Shown piece by piece: positions 1 through 4,719 of a DNA stretch of 21,290 nucleotides; positions within the stretch are counted from its first letter, which is position 1; every line of letters begins with the position of its first letter. The DNA comes from a virus. Location: positions 1 through 21,290 of the IMG/VR virus record IMGVR_UViG_3300007276_000374. One strand, 5' to 3'. A program made the translations under genes and the position numbers. The notes under the pieces were generated by a model, which saw only the letters and a list, made by a program, of their open reading frames with translations, was not told the DNA's origin and made no database searches.

Positions 1-120
1 AAGCTCGGCGGGTGCCGTGGCCATAGGGCCGTGCTTTTCAAGCATCGAATCAGATAAGTCCAGCTCGTTTACTACATCTGAAAGCATATCTTCCAGCTCT
101 TTTTTATTCCAGCAAGTCAT
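1..120 (-). CDS. Unknown phage protein, N-terminal fragment running off the left edge
   Basis: An ATG at 120 opens a minus-strand frame that stays open for all 40 codons to the edge of the window, so the stop is not seen. It begins MTCWNKKELEDMLSD and is acidic and probably helical. A strong Shine-Dalgarno sequence (AAGGGG, about 8 nt before the ATG) supports the start. It follows the gene at 151-348 by about 30 nt in the same direction, so both are probably in one transcript. No family is recognised, and forty residues are too few to assign a function. Confidence 0.6.
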   Translation of the reverse strand, partial: MTCWNKKELEDMLSDVVNELDLSDSMLEKHGPMATAPAEL

Positions 121-150
121 TCTATTAATCCCCTTGTATCGTTGTTTAAT

Positions 151-348
151 TTATTCGAATCCAACAATGTGCCCCATTTCCCTAAAATTGTATTTTGCGC
201 GATCATCAGATGGCGCCCAGCACTCAGCTATAACCATTTTGTACCCGAAACCACCCCACTTTAAGAACCTATTCAGCTTATTAACTCTAATTAAATGAGT
301 ACAGCTATACATCATGTTTTGAGATAGCCAGTATTGTTTGTGAATCAT
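151..348 (-). CDS. Small unknown phage protein (65 aa)
   Basis: The protein starts MIHKQYWLSQNMMYS and is basic and aromatic-rich, with a GGFGYKMVIAECW segment in the middle. I chose the ATG at 348 because GGAG lies 7 nt upstream. An in-frame ATG at 384 with a weaker AAGG would give 77 aa. There is no signal peptide, membrane segment or cysteine motif. The hydrophilic C-terminus (DDRAKYNFREMGHIVGFE) reads like a real globular protein rather than a chance frame. It is followed by the gene leaving the window at 120. Function unknown. Confidence 0.55.
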   Translation of the reverse strand: MIHKQYWLSQNMMYSCTHLIRVNKLNRFLKWGGFGYKMVIAECWAPSDDRAKYNFREMGHIVGFE

Positions 349-384
349 ACATTCTCTCCGGTTTATTTTGACAATATCAATCAT

Positions 385-725
385 TTAGACCTTATGGACA
401 CCCTAATAGATTATTTAGGGCCCTGGCCTTTCCTTTGTTCTTAGTAGTGCTCATCAACACTATCTAAATTATTCTCCCACACACTGCTTAACTATTCGGA
501 ATCCGCTTCAACATCCTGTTCAGTTGATCAAACTGCCCCATTTAGTGCCCTGTTACCCGCTTTTAGCGTCGGTCTCAAACGCTGTTTGTGTGTGTCGTGG
601 CGTCTCTTTGTGTGCCAGGGTAAATGCTTAATGTTTCGGATTAGTTGGTTTACGACGGACTACACGCGCTTCTAACGTCGAACTGTTGCATATATTGCAA
701 TAGTTGAGGTATAGGGGTGTGGGGT
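385..725. other. Gap without a clear gene (left of the tRNA-like element)
   Basis: I see no convincing protein gene here. Two very short minus-strand frames have some translation signals. One runs 541 to 488 (17 aa, AGGG 6-7 nt before the ATG). The other runs 454 to 392 (20 aa, MSTTKNKGKARALNNLLGCP) and ends 8 nt before the alternative start at 384. Either could be a leader peptide, but neither is strong enough to call. A minus-strand transcript coming through the tRNA-like element would cross this region into the genes at 1-348. Confidence 0.4.
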
Positions 726-744
726 TAGTCGTTATAGATAAGAG

Positions 745-846
745 TGTGCGGGCTGGACTCGAACCAGCGACCTTAGTTCGCACATTATCAAACCTTGCAA
801 AGCCTGATAAATATAAACCGCGCTCTCCCAACTGAGCTACCGCACA
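745..846 (-). tRNA. tRNA-like gene with enlarged anticodon arm (isotype unclear; UGC in the apical loop)
   Basis: The minus strand shows a 7-bp acceptor stem (TGTGCGG / CCGCACA), T8-A9, a canonical D arm (GCTC-AGTTGGGA-GAGC) and a perfect T arm (GCTGG-TTCGAGT-CCAGC), preceded by AGGTC as in class I tRNAs. The region between D arm and variable loop is 47 nt instead of 17. It folds as a long hairpin: GGTT/AACT, an internal loop, TTATCA/TGATAA, then a C-G pair closing the 7-nt loop TTTGCAA. That loop has T33, TGC and A37 as in a tRNA-Ala(UGC) anticodon loop. The whole is 102 nt; CCA is not encoded. It could be a degenerate tRNA, a tRNA with a 30-nt insertion, or a tRNA mimic. It sits inside the inverted repeat 726-892. 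Confidence 0.6.
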
Positions 847-851
847 AGCGC

Positions 852-880
852 TTGACTAGTATCGCGCCAGTTACTCTTAT
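852..880 (+). promoter_or_regulatory. Possible sigma-70-type promoter on the plus strand
   Basis: TTGACT (852-857, 5 of 6 to consensus) is followed after 17 nt by TCTTAT (875-880, 4 of 6). Transcription would start near 887 and run to the terminator at 1161-1186. The -10 lies in the right arm of the inverted repeat. This is based on pattern only. Confidence 0.3.
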
Positions 881-892
881 CTATAACGACTA

Positions 893-1189
893 TGGAGGAC
901 TTTAGAAAGGATTGTGTCTACGTATTCGGAAAGCACGTGCATTATTCAATACGGCTTATTCAACAACTGGCTCCGGCGCATTTCTGCTAGGCACAAAAAA
1001 AGGCTATTAATAACAAGCCTAGTTGGTGTTAGGCTGCTTAGGGTGCAGTTGAGTCGATACAAAAACCCGATGCCTCTAAACTTGTTACTAATAACCTTTC
1101 ACTCAACAATCTTCTAAACATTCCAGGCCACCACAGCCTATAACATTATTTTACTACATTACCCGCAAATGTCTAGCGGGTTTTTTATA
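893..1189. other. Gap without a clear gene; possible structured plus-strand RNA
   Basis: No protein gene is convincing. A GTG frame at 914-1117 and a 32-aa ATG frame at 892-990 look like chance. The stretch has several pairable segments: 1006-1017 with 1081-1092 (11 of 12 pairs), AGCCTA/TAGGCT (1016-1021/1030-1035, which competes with the first), and GTTGAGT/ACTCAAC (1048-1054/1101-1107). It is bounded by a possible promoter at 852-880 and a plus-strand terminator at 1161-1186, which together would give an RNA of about 300 nt. Confidence 0.35.
1161..1186 (+). terminator. Rho-independent terminator, plus strand
   Basis: ACCCGC and GCGGGT form a 6-bp GC-rich stem with a 9-nt loop, followed directly by a T run. 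On the minus strand the hairpin is followed by AATGTAGT, not a T run, so it should act only on plus-strand transcripts. Its position just past the end of the minus-strand operon therefore calls for a plus-strand transcript from the 880-1160 region. Confidence 0.6.
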
Positions 1190-1459
1190 TCAATCACTAA
1201 ACCTGAAAAGGTTTCCACCATCAAACTCAGCTTTTATACGCCTAGGACAAAGTCGGTTAATCTCATATCTATAATAACCGTCTATATCTTCGGCAGTGAA
1301 TGAGAAAACCATCTCCCCTCTAACCTCCTCTCCTTCAATACGTATAGATTCATTAATCCCCAGTATTTTTATATATGTCTCATCTTTGTTTGATATCGCG
1401 CGTATAATATTTAACATTTCGAATATATTATGAGTCGAACCAGAAACATGTATTGCCAT
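1190..1459 (-). CDS. Small unknown phage protein (89 aa)
   Basis: The ATG at 1459 is preceded by a near-perfect ribosome-binding site (AGGAGGTGA, 3-5 nt away), the strongest in the window. The protein (MAIHVSGSTHNIFEMLNIIR...) has alternating hydrophobic and charged segments consistent with a small alpha/beta fold. It has no signal peptide or membrane segment and one cysteine. It is the last gene of the minus-strand operon that starts at 2927, 27 nt after the zinc-ribbon gene at 1487-1678. The strong binding site suggests high expression relative to its neighbours. I do not recognise the family. Confidence 0.75.
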   Translation of the reverse strand: MAIHVSGSTHNIFEMLNIIRAISNKDETYIKILGINESIRIEGEEVRGEMVFSFTAEDIDGYYRYEINRLCPRRIKAEFDGGNLFRFSD

Positions 1460-1486
1460 TAATCACCTCCTATTGTTGAATAATAT

Positions 1487-1678
1487 TTAGTCTTTATAGT
1501 CCATAATGTTTTTTAACGCCGTCTTAACCCGATCTAGCTCACTCATACACTTCTTGCACGGCCCTATCGATACCTGAAAATTAATAGATTGCCCCCCGCT
1601 AACTTTAGGAAGCCCAACACGAAGATCACCGTCGCACTCCGAACATGTAAACTTAGTTGTCATATGTGTTGCTGCCAT
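1487..1678 (-). CDS. Mini zinc-ribbon protein (63 aa)
   Basis: Two CxxC pairs are present: CSEC near residues 13-16 and CKKC near 41-44. They are separated by a short glycine-rich, beta-prone stretch, followed by a C-terminal helix (SELDRVKTALKNIM). This is the layout of a single zinc ribbon with a helical tail. GGGGGA upstream supports the ATG at 1678. An internal ATG five codons later would also keep the whole ribbon. The start overlaps the 3' end of the preceding gene (1653-1877) by 26 nt, which implies translational coupling. The role is unknown; such proteins bind nucleic acid or host proteins, but nothing here shows which. Confidence 0.7.
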   Translation of the reverse strand: MAATHMTTKFTCSECDGDLRVGLPKVSGGQSINFQVSIGPCKKCMSELDRVKTALKNIMDYKD

Positions 1679-1877
1679 TATTATTCCCCCTAATTTCTCT
1701 GTCAGCCCACCCGAACACGTAGCTCAACGCCTCGCCGACCGTCTCAAAGCTTCGACTACTTGAGCCTTGGCTTACATCGATTAGACTAGTTATCAGATTA
1801 AGCTCGACAACTAAATCGAACTCTTCAGCCTCACCTTTTAAATCCTCAAAAGCTTGTAGTGTTTCTGCGTCATTCAT
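1653..1877 (-). CDS. Small acidic unknown protein (74 aa)
   Basis: The protein opens with an acidic helix (MNDAETLQAFEDLKGEAEEFDLVVELNLI), has a serine-rich middle (SQGSSSRSFET) and ends in a polar Asn/Gly tail. The ATG at 1877 overlaps the TGA of the previous gene in an ATGA junction, and the end overlaps the next gene, so it is embedded in a coupled operon. There are no cysteines, unlike its zinc-ribbon neighbours. No family is recognised. The strongly negative charge could suit a DNA-mimic or protein-binding role, but that is only a charge argument. Confidence 0.6.
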   Translation of the reverse strand: MNDAETLQAFEDLKGEAEEFDLVVELNLITSLIDVSQGSSSRSFETVGEALSYVFGWADREIRGNNNGSNTYDN

Positions 1878-2071
1878 TTAATCGCCCCACCTTTATATGA
1901 CCCCGTAGTCGTGCTACCGCAAGCGCGACACTCAAAAAGATCTCTAGCTACAGCGGGTAGTGTAAACTCTTTTTTATAGTTGCAAGAAATACACTCAACT
2001 AGACACCTGTCTCTGTTTTTCCATTTTTCAATATTGATAACGTTATTAACTGCGTGTGTTGCTTCAATCAT
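1874..2071 (-). CDS. Mini zinc-ribbon protein (65 aa)
   Basis: Two CxxC pairs (CISC near residues 28-31 and CRAC near 48-51) enclose a basic beta-prone stretch (NYKKEFTLPAVARDLFE), the typical look of a small zinc ribbon. The ATG at 2071 follows the TAA of the upstream gene directly. Its ribosome-binding site GAGGA lies inside the last codons of that gene, in the repeated cassette described at 2072-2089. The end overlaps the next gene by ATGA. Phage proteins of this size are often early host-modifying or nucleic-acid-binding factors; no specific function can be assigned. Confidence 0.7.
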   Translation of the reverse strand: MIEATHAVNNVINIEKWKNRDRCLVECISCNYKKEFTLPAVARDLFECRACGSTTTGSYKGGAIK

Positions 2072-2089
2072 TTAACAGTTCCTCGGTAT
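2072..2089 (-). repeat. Stop/ribosome-binding-site cassette, copy 2
   Basis: ATACCGAGGAACTGTTAA on the minus strand is identical to 2392-2409. In both places it encodes the C-terminal residues IPRNC plus the stop of one gene and supplies GAGGA as ribosome-binding site for the next gene's ATG. Confidence 0.85.
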
Positions 2090-2392
2090 GACTATCTGAT
2101 GTAATTCCATCACTCCATGAGCAGCTATATACGCTCGTTCCTGCTCTCTAATTGCTATACCCTCCAATACTTCAAAACCCTCCAATACTTCAAATATTTC
2201 ACCTGTACGAATTGAATACCACTCAGAAAGAAAACCATTGCGCCGAATTTTCAACACCTCCGAAACCTCCCTTTTTTTTAGTAATAAAAAACCATACCTC
2301 TCATACTCAAATTTTGTTATTTCCGCTTCGTAAAATCTATCTATAATACTGGAACCAGAATGTTTTGTTAGTTTGAAATTCCCGTACTTCAT
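2072..2392 (-). CDS. Unknown phage protein (106 aa) ending in IPRNC
   Basis: It starts MKYGNFKLTKHSGSSIIDRFY at the ATG at 2392, chosen because GAGGA lies about 8 nt upstream. The longer frame from 2428 would run back into the preceding zinc-ribbon gene. The TAATG junction overlaps that gene by one base. The protein is rich in charged and aromatic residues and looks cytoplasmic. Residues around 70-81 contain an exact repeat FEVLEG-FEVLEG, made by an 18-bp tandem duplication at 2159-2194. The C-terminus IPRNC is shared with the upstream gene at both protein and DNA level. No family is recognised. Confidence 0.7.
   Translation of the reverse strand: MKYGNFKLTKHSGSSIIDRFYEAEITKFEYERYGFLLLKKREVSEVLKIRRNGFLSEWYSIRTGEIFEVLEGFEVLEGIAIREQERAYIAAHGVMELHQIVIPRNC
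2159..2194. repeat. 18-bp perfect tandem duplication inside a gene
   Basis: ACCCTCCAATACTTCAAA occurs at 2159-2176 and again, without a break, at 2177-2194. Being a multiple of three it keeps the frame and adds a second FEVLEG hexapeptide to the gene at 2072-2392. The identity at DNA level suggests a recent slippage event. Confidence 0.9.
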
Positions 2393-2409
2393 TAACAGTT
2401 CCTCGGTAT
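2392..2409 (-). repeat. Stop/ribosome-binding-site cassette, copy 1
   Basis: This is the first of two identical 18-nt copies (the other at 2072-2089). It ends the zinc-ribbon gene 2392-2562 with IPRNC and a stop, and provides GAGGA for the following ATG at 2392. Confidence 0.85.
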
Positions 2410-2562
2410 TTGTTCTAGCCAATCCCACGACTTAACCGTGTACCACTTGTGCGCTGCCGGACAATCTCTCTCGTTATCGCATTTAATTAGTGATCCATCG
2501 GTTGTTGTTGTGCTATTGCAGATCGGGCATGTTTTTGATTTAACCTCTTCGTCTATAGTCAT
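2392..2562 (-). CDS. Mini zinc-ribbon protein (56 aa) ending in IPRNC
   Basis: Translation of the minus strand from the ATG at 2562 gives a protein starting MTIDEEVKSKTCPICNS. CPIC (residues 12-15) is followed by Cys28, Cys34 and His38, a plausible zinc site, and then by a tryptophan-rich tail ending in IPRNC. The ATG overlaps the TGA of the MarR-like gene (ATGA), and its stop overlaps the next gene's ATG (TAATG), so it is coupled on both sides. The pattern (short CPxC, polar spacer, CDNERDC) resembles small phage zinc-finger proteins given to restriction-alleviation or Lar-like families, but the match is not good enough to name it. Confidence 0.7.
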   Translation of the reverse strand: MTIDEEVKSKTCPICNSTTTTDGSLIKCDNERDCPAAHKWYTVKSWDWLEQIPRNC

Positions 2563-2927
2563 ACAATTTTCCCAAATCTAATAAGATCCTCTTTAGTTAG
2601 TTTAAAAGCAGCTTTAACTTCACCATATAGGCTTTTAACAAACTGCTCAGCGTATGGCGTCAAACTATGCTCTTTACCGCGCCAATCCTCCCCTGATTCA
2701 GTCACAAATATAAATCCCCGCTTCTCTAGCTTTTTAGCGCTCCTAGATACTGCCGGTTTAAGTAGTGATGTCTTAGCCGCTATATCTTTCGATATCATTG
2801 GTTCATCAGACAAGCACACCAGTATCCGCCATTGCTCCTCTGTTATATTGTGCGGGTCTAGTACATCACGAACTCGCTTAGATATTGGCGCCCTAAAATC
2901 CCCTGTATCCTGTAATACATTATTCAT
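2559..2927 (-). CDS. MarR/HpaR-like winged-helix transcriptional regulator (122 aa)
   Basis: The core reads ITEEQWRILVCLSDEP, then a helix-turn-helix-like segment (SKDIAAKTSLLKPAVSRSAK), then KLEKRGFIFVTES for the recognition end and wing, and finally SLTPYAEQFVKSL as the C-terminal helix. This is the order and spacing of MarR-type proteins, nearest to the HpaR type. At 122 aa it is slightly short for the family (about 140). The ATG at 2927 has AAGGG at good distance; an upstream in-frame ATG at 2963 has no binding site and lies in the promoter region. MarR proteins act as dimers on palindromes. This gene heads a minus-strand operon and faces the plus-strand early operon across a region with GTTA/TAAC palindromes, so it is a good candidate for the local switch. 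Confidence 0.8.
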   Translation of the reverse strand: MNNVLQDTGDFRAPISKRVRDVLDPHNITEEQWRILVCLSDEPMISKDIAAKTSLLKPAVSRSAKKLEKRGFIFVTESGEDWRGKEHSLTPYAEQFVKSLYGEVKAAFKLTKEDLIRFGKIV

Positions 2928-2951
2928 ATGAAGCCCTTTATTGTTTCGGCA

Positions 2952-2980
2952 ATTATTACACATTAGTTATGGATTAACAA
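2952..2980 (-). promoter_or_regulatory. Probable promoter of the MarR-like operon
   Basis: On the minus strand TTGTTA (2980-2975) is followed after 17 nt by AATAAT (2957-2952, 5 of 6 to the -10 consensus). The start point would be about 20-25 nt before the chosen ATG at 2927. Confidence 0.45.
2966..2978. promoter_or_regulatory. Possible operator GTTA-N5-TAAC
   Basis: The palindrome GTTATGGATTAAC covers the -35 box and spacer of the minus-strand promoter. A related element with a 2-nt centre, GTTAGATAAC, lies at 3003-3012. The half-sites are short, so this is suggestive only. Confidence 0.3.
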
Positions 2981-2993
2981 GTTACATTAGCGC

Positions 2994-3021
2994 TTGACAG
3001 ATGTTAGATAACGCGTAAACT
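2994..3021 (+). promoter_or_regulatory. Early plus-strand promoter
   Basis: A perfect TTGACA (2994-2999) is followed after 16 nt by TAAACT (3016-3021, 4 of 6). It lies about 30 nt before the first early gene at 3051. GTTAGATAAC (3003-3012) occupies the spacer, where a bound repressor would block polymerase. Confidence 0.6.
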
Positions 3022-3050
3022 TAGGGCATACAAACGAAACGGAGAAGATC

Positions 3051-3440
3051 ATGAGAACAGAGCGAAGCAGAAACGATGCACATTATGATAGTGAATCTAA
3101 AGACGTACACTTGATAGCATCTCACGCAGATGATAGTGAGCCGGACGGTTGTGGCATCCCTCTTGACTTTGATCACGTTAAGTCTGAGAGTGAGTTTAGG
3201 GCAGCTGAAGCTATCCAAGCATATATGGAAGGTGTCCCGAAATTCTCACAAATGGAAGCCGTATCTTCAGTAATGAGACTTCCATCCATGTCGATTACAT
3301 TTATGTCCGTTTTTAAACACTCGACAGAAACCCCAAACATGCCATCTACCGCCGAGGCTGCGAGATCAAAGGTGCTTATCAGGAATGAATTAATTAAATA
3401 CTACACTCGAAAACTGGAGGCGCAGAATGTTCAAAAATGA
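3051..3440 (+). CDS. Unknown early phage protein (129 aa)
   Basis: This is the first gene of the plus-strand early operon, with GGAG 7 nt before the ATG. The N-terminal 50 residues are polar and acidic (MRTERSRNDAHYDSESKD...), probably disordered. The C-terminal half looks helical (FRAAEAIQAYMEGVPKF; AARSKVLIRNELIKYYTRKLEAQ). It has no membrane segment or metal-binding pattern. It overlaps the following membrane mini-gene by 14 nt. As first early gene it may act in takeover or regulation, but the sequence does not show how. I do not recognise the family. Confidence 0.7.
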   Translation: MRTERSRNDAHYDSESKDVHLIASHADDSEPDGCGIPLDFDHVKSESEFRAAEAIQAYMEGVPKFSQMEAVSSVMRLPSMSITFMSVFKHSTETPNMPSTAEAARSKVLIRNELIKYYTRKLEAQNVQK

Positions 3441-3522
3441 CGCGATACACTTACCTAAAATCATAGCTATCGTCTTATTGCTAGCTGTTGTTGTGCCGAC
3501 TATTGAGGGGTTGCCGTTGTGA
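3427..3522 (+). CDS. Single-pass membrane mini-protein (31 aa)
   Basis: The protein begins MFKNDAIHLPKIIAIVLLLA. It has a short charged N-terminus, one hydrophobic segment (IIAIVLLLAVVVPTI, about residues 12-26) and a tiny tail. The ATG has a strong GGAGG 6 nt upstream. It starts inside the end of the preceding gene, and its TGA overlaps the GTG of the next (GTGA). The good binding site and double coupling make a real peptide likely despite its size. It would sit in the inner membrane; no function can be given. Confidence 0.6.
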   Translation: MFKNDAIHLPKIIAIVLLLAVVVPTIEGLPL

Positions 3523-3692
3523 TCATTGACATTATCAAGCAAGTTAAAGCTGACTGGGATTTTGCAAAGGGGCGCAGTGATTGTGATCTTGGCGTTGAGC
3601 ATCGAGAAGGGAAAAGCTTGGCGTATGATGAGGGTTATGCGCATCAATACGATTTAGACTCAGTTGCAGACGAGAATACACGATGCTTTTAA
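3519..3692 (+). CDS. Small unknown protein (57 aa), GTG start
   Basis: Read from the GTG at 3519 (GAGGGG 5 nt upstream) it begins MIIDIIKQVKADWDFAKGRS. It is acidic and aromatic, with two cysteines far apart. The start overlaps the previous stop as GTGA, and the end overlaps the ATG of the Rad52-like gene at 3683 by 10 nt, so it is embedded in the coupled operon. It has no recognisable domain. Position immediately before the annealing protein suggests a role in the recombination module, but this is context only. Confidence 0.6.
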   Translation: MIIDIIKQVKADWDFAKGRSDCDLGVEHREGKSLAYDEGYAHQYDLDSVADENTRCF

Positions 3693-4237
3693 ATACCCCG
3701 CTAACAGTCTCAGATATTGATTTTCGAGTGCAGTCAATTAATCGTGGCGGCTACGCGACAATACTAGCATACAAAGATGCGCGAGTTGATATGCAGCGGT
3801 TAGACGACGTTTACGGGTGTCTAGGATGGAAGCGCGAGCACACGAACAATAATAGAAATTGTATTGTATCAGTGTGGTGTGAAAAGTCTTCGCAGTGGGT
3901 TAGTAAAGAGGATGTTGGTGTCGAGTCGAATACTGCAAAGGAAAAAGGCTTAGCGAGTGATTCATTTAAGCGCGCGTGTTTTAACTGGGGTATCGGTCGA
4001 GAGCTTTATGATTACCCTTTTATGTCAATTAAATTAAACGCATCTGAAAGTGGTCAACCCCAGTATGGGGAATGGTATTTGGACGGCACGAAACCAAAGC
4101 AGGGATACGGATTAAAAATGAAGGAATGGGAATGGTACACGGAGTTTGAAGGCAATAGATTAACATTCATAGCCTGTAGGGACGAAAAGAAAGTCACCAG
4201 GTTTAAGTGGGGAAACAGAAAGGTGGTTGAATCATGA
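3683..4237 (+). CDS. Rad52/Rad22-family single-strand annealing protein
   Basis: The 184-aa protein carries the family's signature block, KEKGLASDSFKRACFNWGIG at residues 86-105, followed by RELYDYPF. The N-terminal IDFRVQSINRGGYATILAYKDARVDMQRLDDV matches the start of the Rad52-like fold in phage annealing proteins, where the partner of this block is usually a short beta-rich N-terminus. These proteins form rings on ssDNA and anneal complementary strands in phage homologous recombination. The length fits phage members (about 170-250 aa). The start overlaps the gene before it, and the stop overlaps the ATG of the gp157-like gene (ATGA). No exonuclease gene is seen next to it within the window. 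Confidence 0.85.
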   Translation: MLLNTPLTVSDIDFRVQSINRGGYATILAYKDARVDMQRLDDVYGCLGWKREHTNNNRNCIVSVWCEKSSQWVSKEDVGVESNTAKEKGLASDSFKRACFNWGIGRELYDYPFMSIKLNASESGQPQYGEWYLDGTKPKQGYGLKMKEWEWYTEFEGNRLTFIACRDEKKVTRFKWGNRKVVES

Positions 4238-4713
4238 ATCTTTATGAAATAAATCAAACGTACAAAGCTGTGCTAGCTGATCTCGAAGCTATGGATGATA
4301 TCAGTGATGAATGTGCTCAAGATACGTTAGAGACTTTCAAAGATGATTTAGATAATAAATGTTTGGCTGTAGCGGCGTTTATTAAAAATCTCGACGCTGA
4401 AGCTCTAGCGGTTAAAGATGCTGAAAGTAAATTATCAGCAAGGCGTAAATCGATAGAGAATAAATCTAAGCGAATGCGCGAGTATTTAGCAGCTAATATT
4501 CCTGGTAAATTGAAAGACAGTCAAACAACGATATCTCCGACAAAAGGCCGTGAGAGAGTTGTGGTTGATAATATTGACTTACTTCCTGATTCATGTGTTC
4601 GGCGTGAAGTTATACAAAAAGCAATTCTAGCAGAAGTTAAAAATGTATTTGATGATTTGCCCGAAGGCGCGGCACACATCGTAACCGGTTCACCATCAGT
4701 AACTATAAGGTAA
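4234..4713 (+). CDS. Siphovirus gp157-like protein
   Basis: This 159-aa, mostly alpha-helical, highly charged protein starts MNLYEINQTYKAVLADLEAM. A long coiled-coil-like middle (AEALAVKDAESKLSARRKSIENKSKRMREYLAANIP) is followed by a beta-prone part with TKGRERVVVDNIDLLPDSCVR. This is the pattern of the gp157 family first described in streptococcal phage Sfi, found beside annealing proteins and SSB in many siphophages. Reports link the family to phage resistance of the host when cloned, but its biochemical role is unsettled. Here it sits between a Rad52-like gene (4-nt overlap) and ssb (6 nt gap), which fits the family's usual neighbourhood. Confidence 0.8.
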   Translation: MNLYEINQTYKAVLADLEAMDDISDECAQDTLETFKDDLDNKCLAVAAFIKNLDAEALAVKDAESKLSARRKSIENKSKRMREYLAANIPGKLKDSQTTISPTKGRERVVVDNIDLLPDSCVRREVIQKAILAEVKNVFDDLPEGAAHIVTGSPSVTIR

Positions 4714-4719
4714 TTAATA

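Larger units (their letters stand above)
726..892. repeat. Perfect 20-bp inverted repeat enclosing the tRNA-like gene
   Basis: The left arm TAGTCGTTATAGATAAGAGT (726-745) is the exact reverse complement of 873-892. Complementarity stops abruptly on both sides. In a minus-strand transcript the arms would form a 20-bp duplex closing a loop that holds a 26-nt linker and the whole tRNA-like domain. The 3' arm begins at the last acceptor-stem base of the tRNA-like sequence (745). No target-site duplication is visible outside the arms, so a transposon-end reading is weak. RNase III-type processing or stabilisation of the RNA is an inference. Confidence 0.85.

Noticed and set aside
628-831. 67-aa minus-strand frame
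   Set aside because: It is read straight through the tRNA-like element and one arm of the inverted repeat; the RNA structure explains the sequence and there is no binding site.
745-846. Ordinary intron in the tRNA anticodon loop
   Set aside because: Known bacterial tRNA introns are self-splicing group I or II elements of a few hundred bases or more; 30 nt cannot hold one, and removing the segment leaves no good anticodon loop with U33.
726-892. Reading the inverted repeat as terminal repeats of a small transposable element
   Set aside because: No target-site duplication is visible and only one copy is in the window; the arms fit the tRNA-like domain too closely.
914-1117. 67-aa plus-strand frame with GTG start
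   Set aside because: Binding-site spacing is poor, the composition is unlike its neighbours and it contains no domain; the region is better described as a possible RNA.
2072-2428. Longer start (118 aa) for the gene at 2072-2392
   Set aside because: It would overlap the coupled zinc-ribbon gene 2392-2562, and the ATG at 2392 has a clear binding site.
2928-2963. N-terminal extension of the MarR-like protein (MCNNCRNNKGLH)
   Set aside because: There is no binding site for the ATG at 2963, and the segment coincides with the promoter region; the CxxC is most likely accidental.
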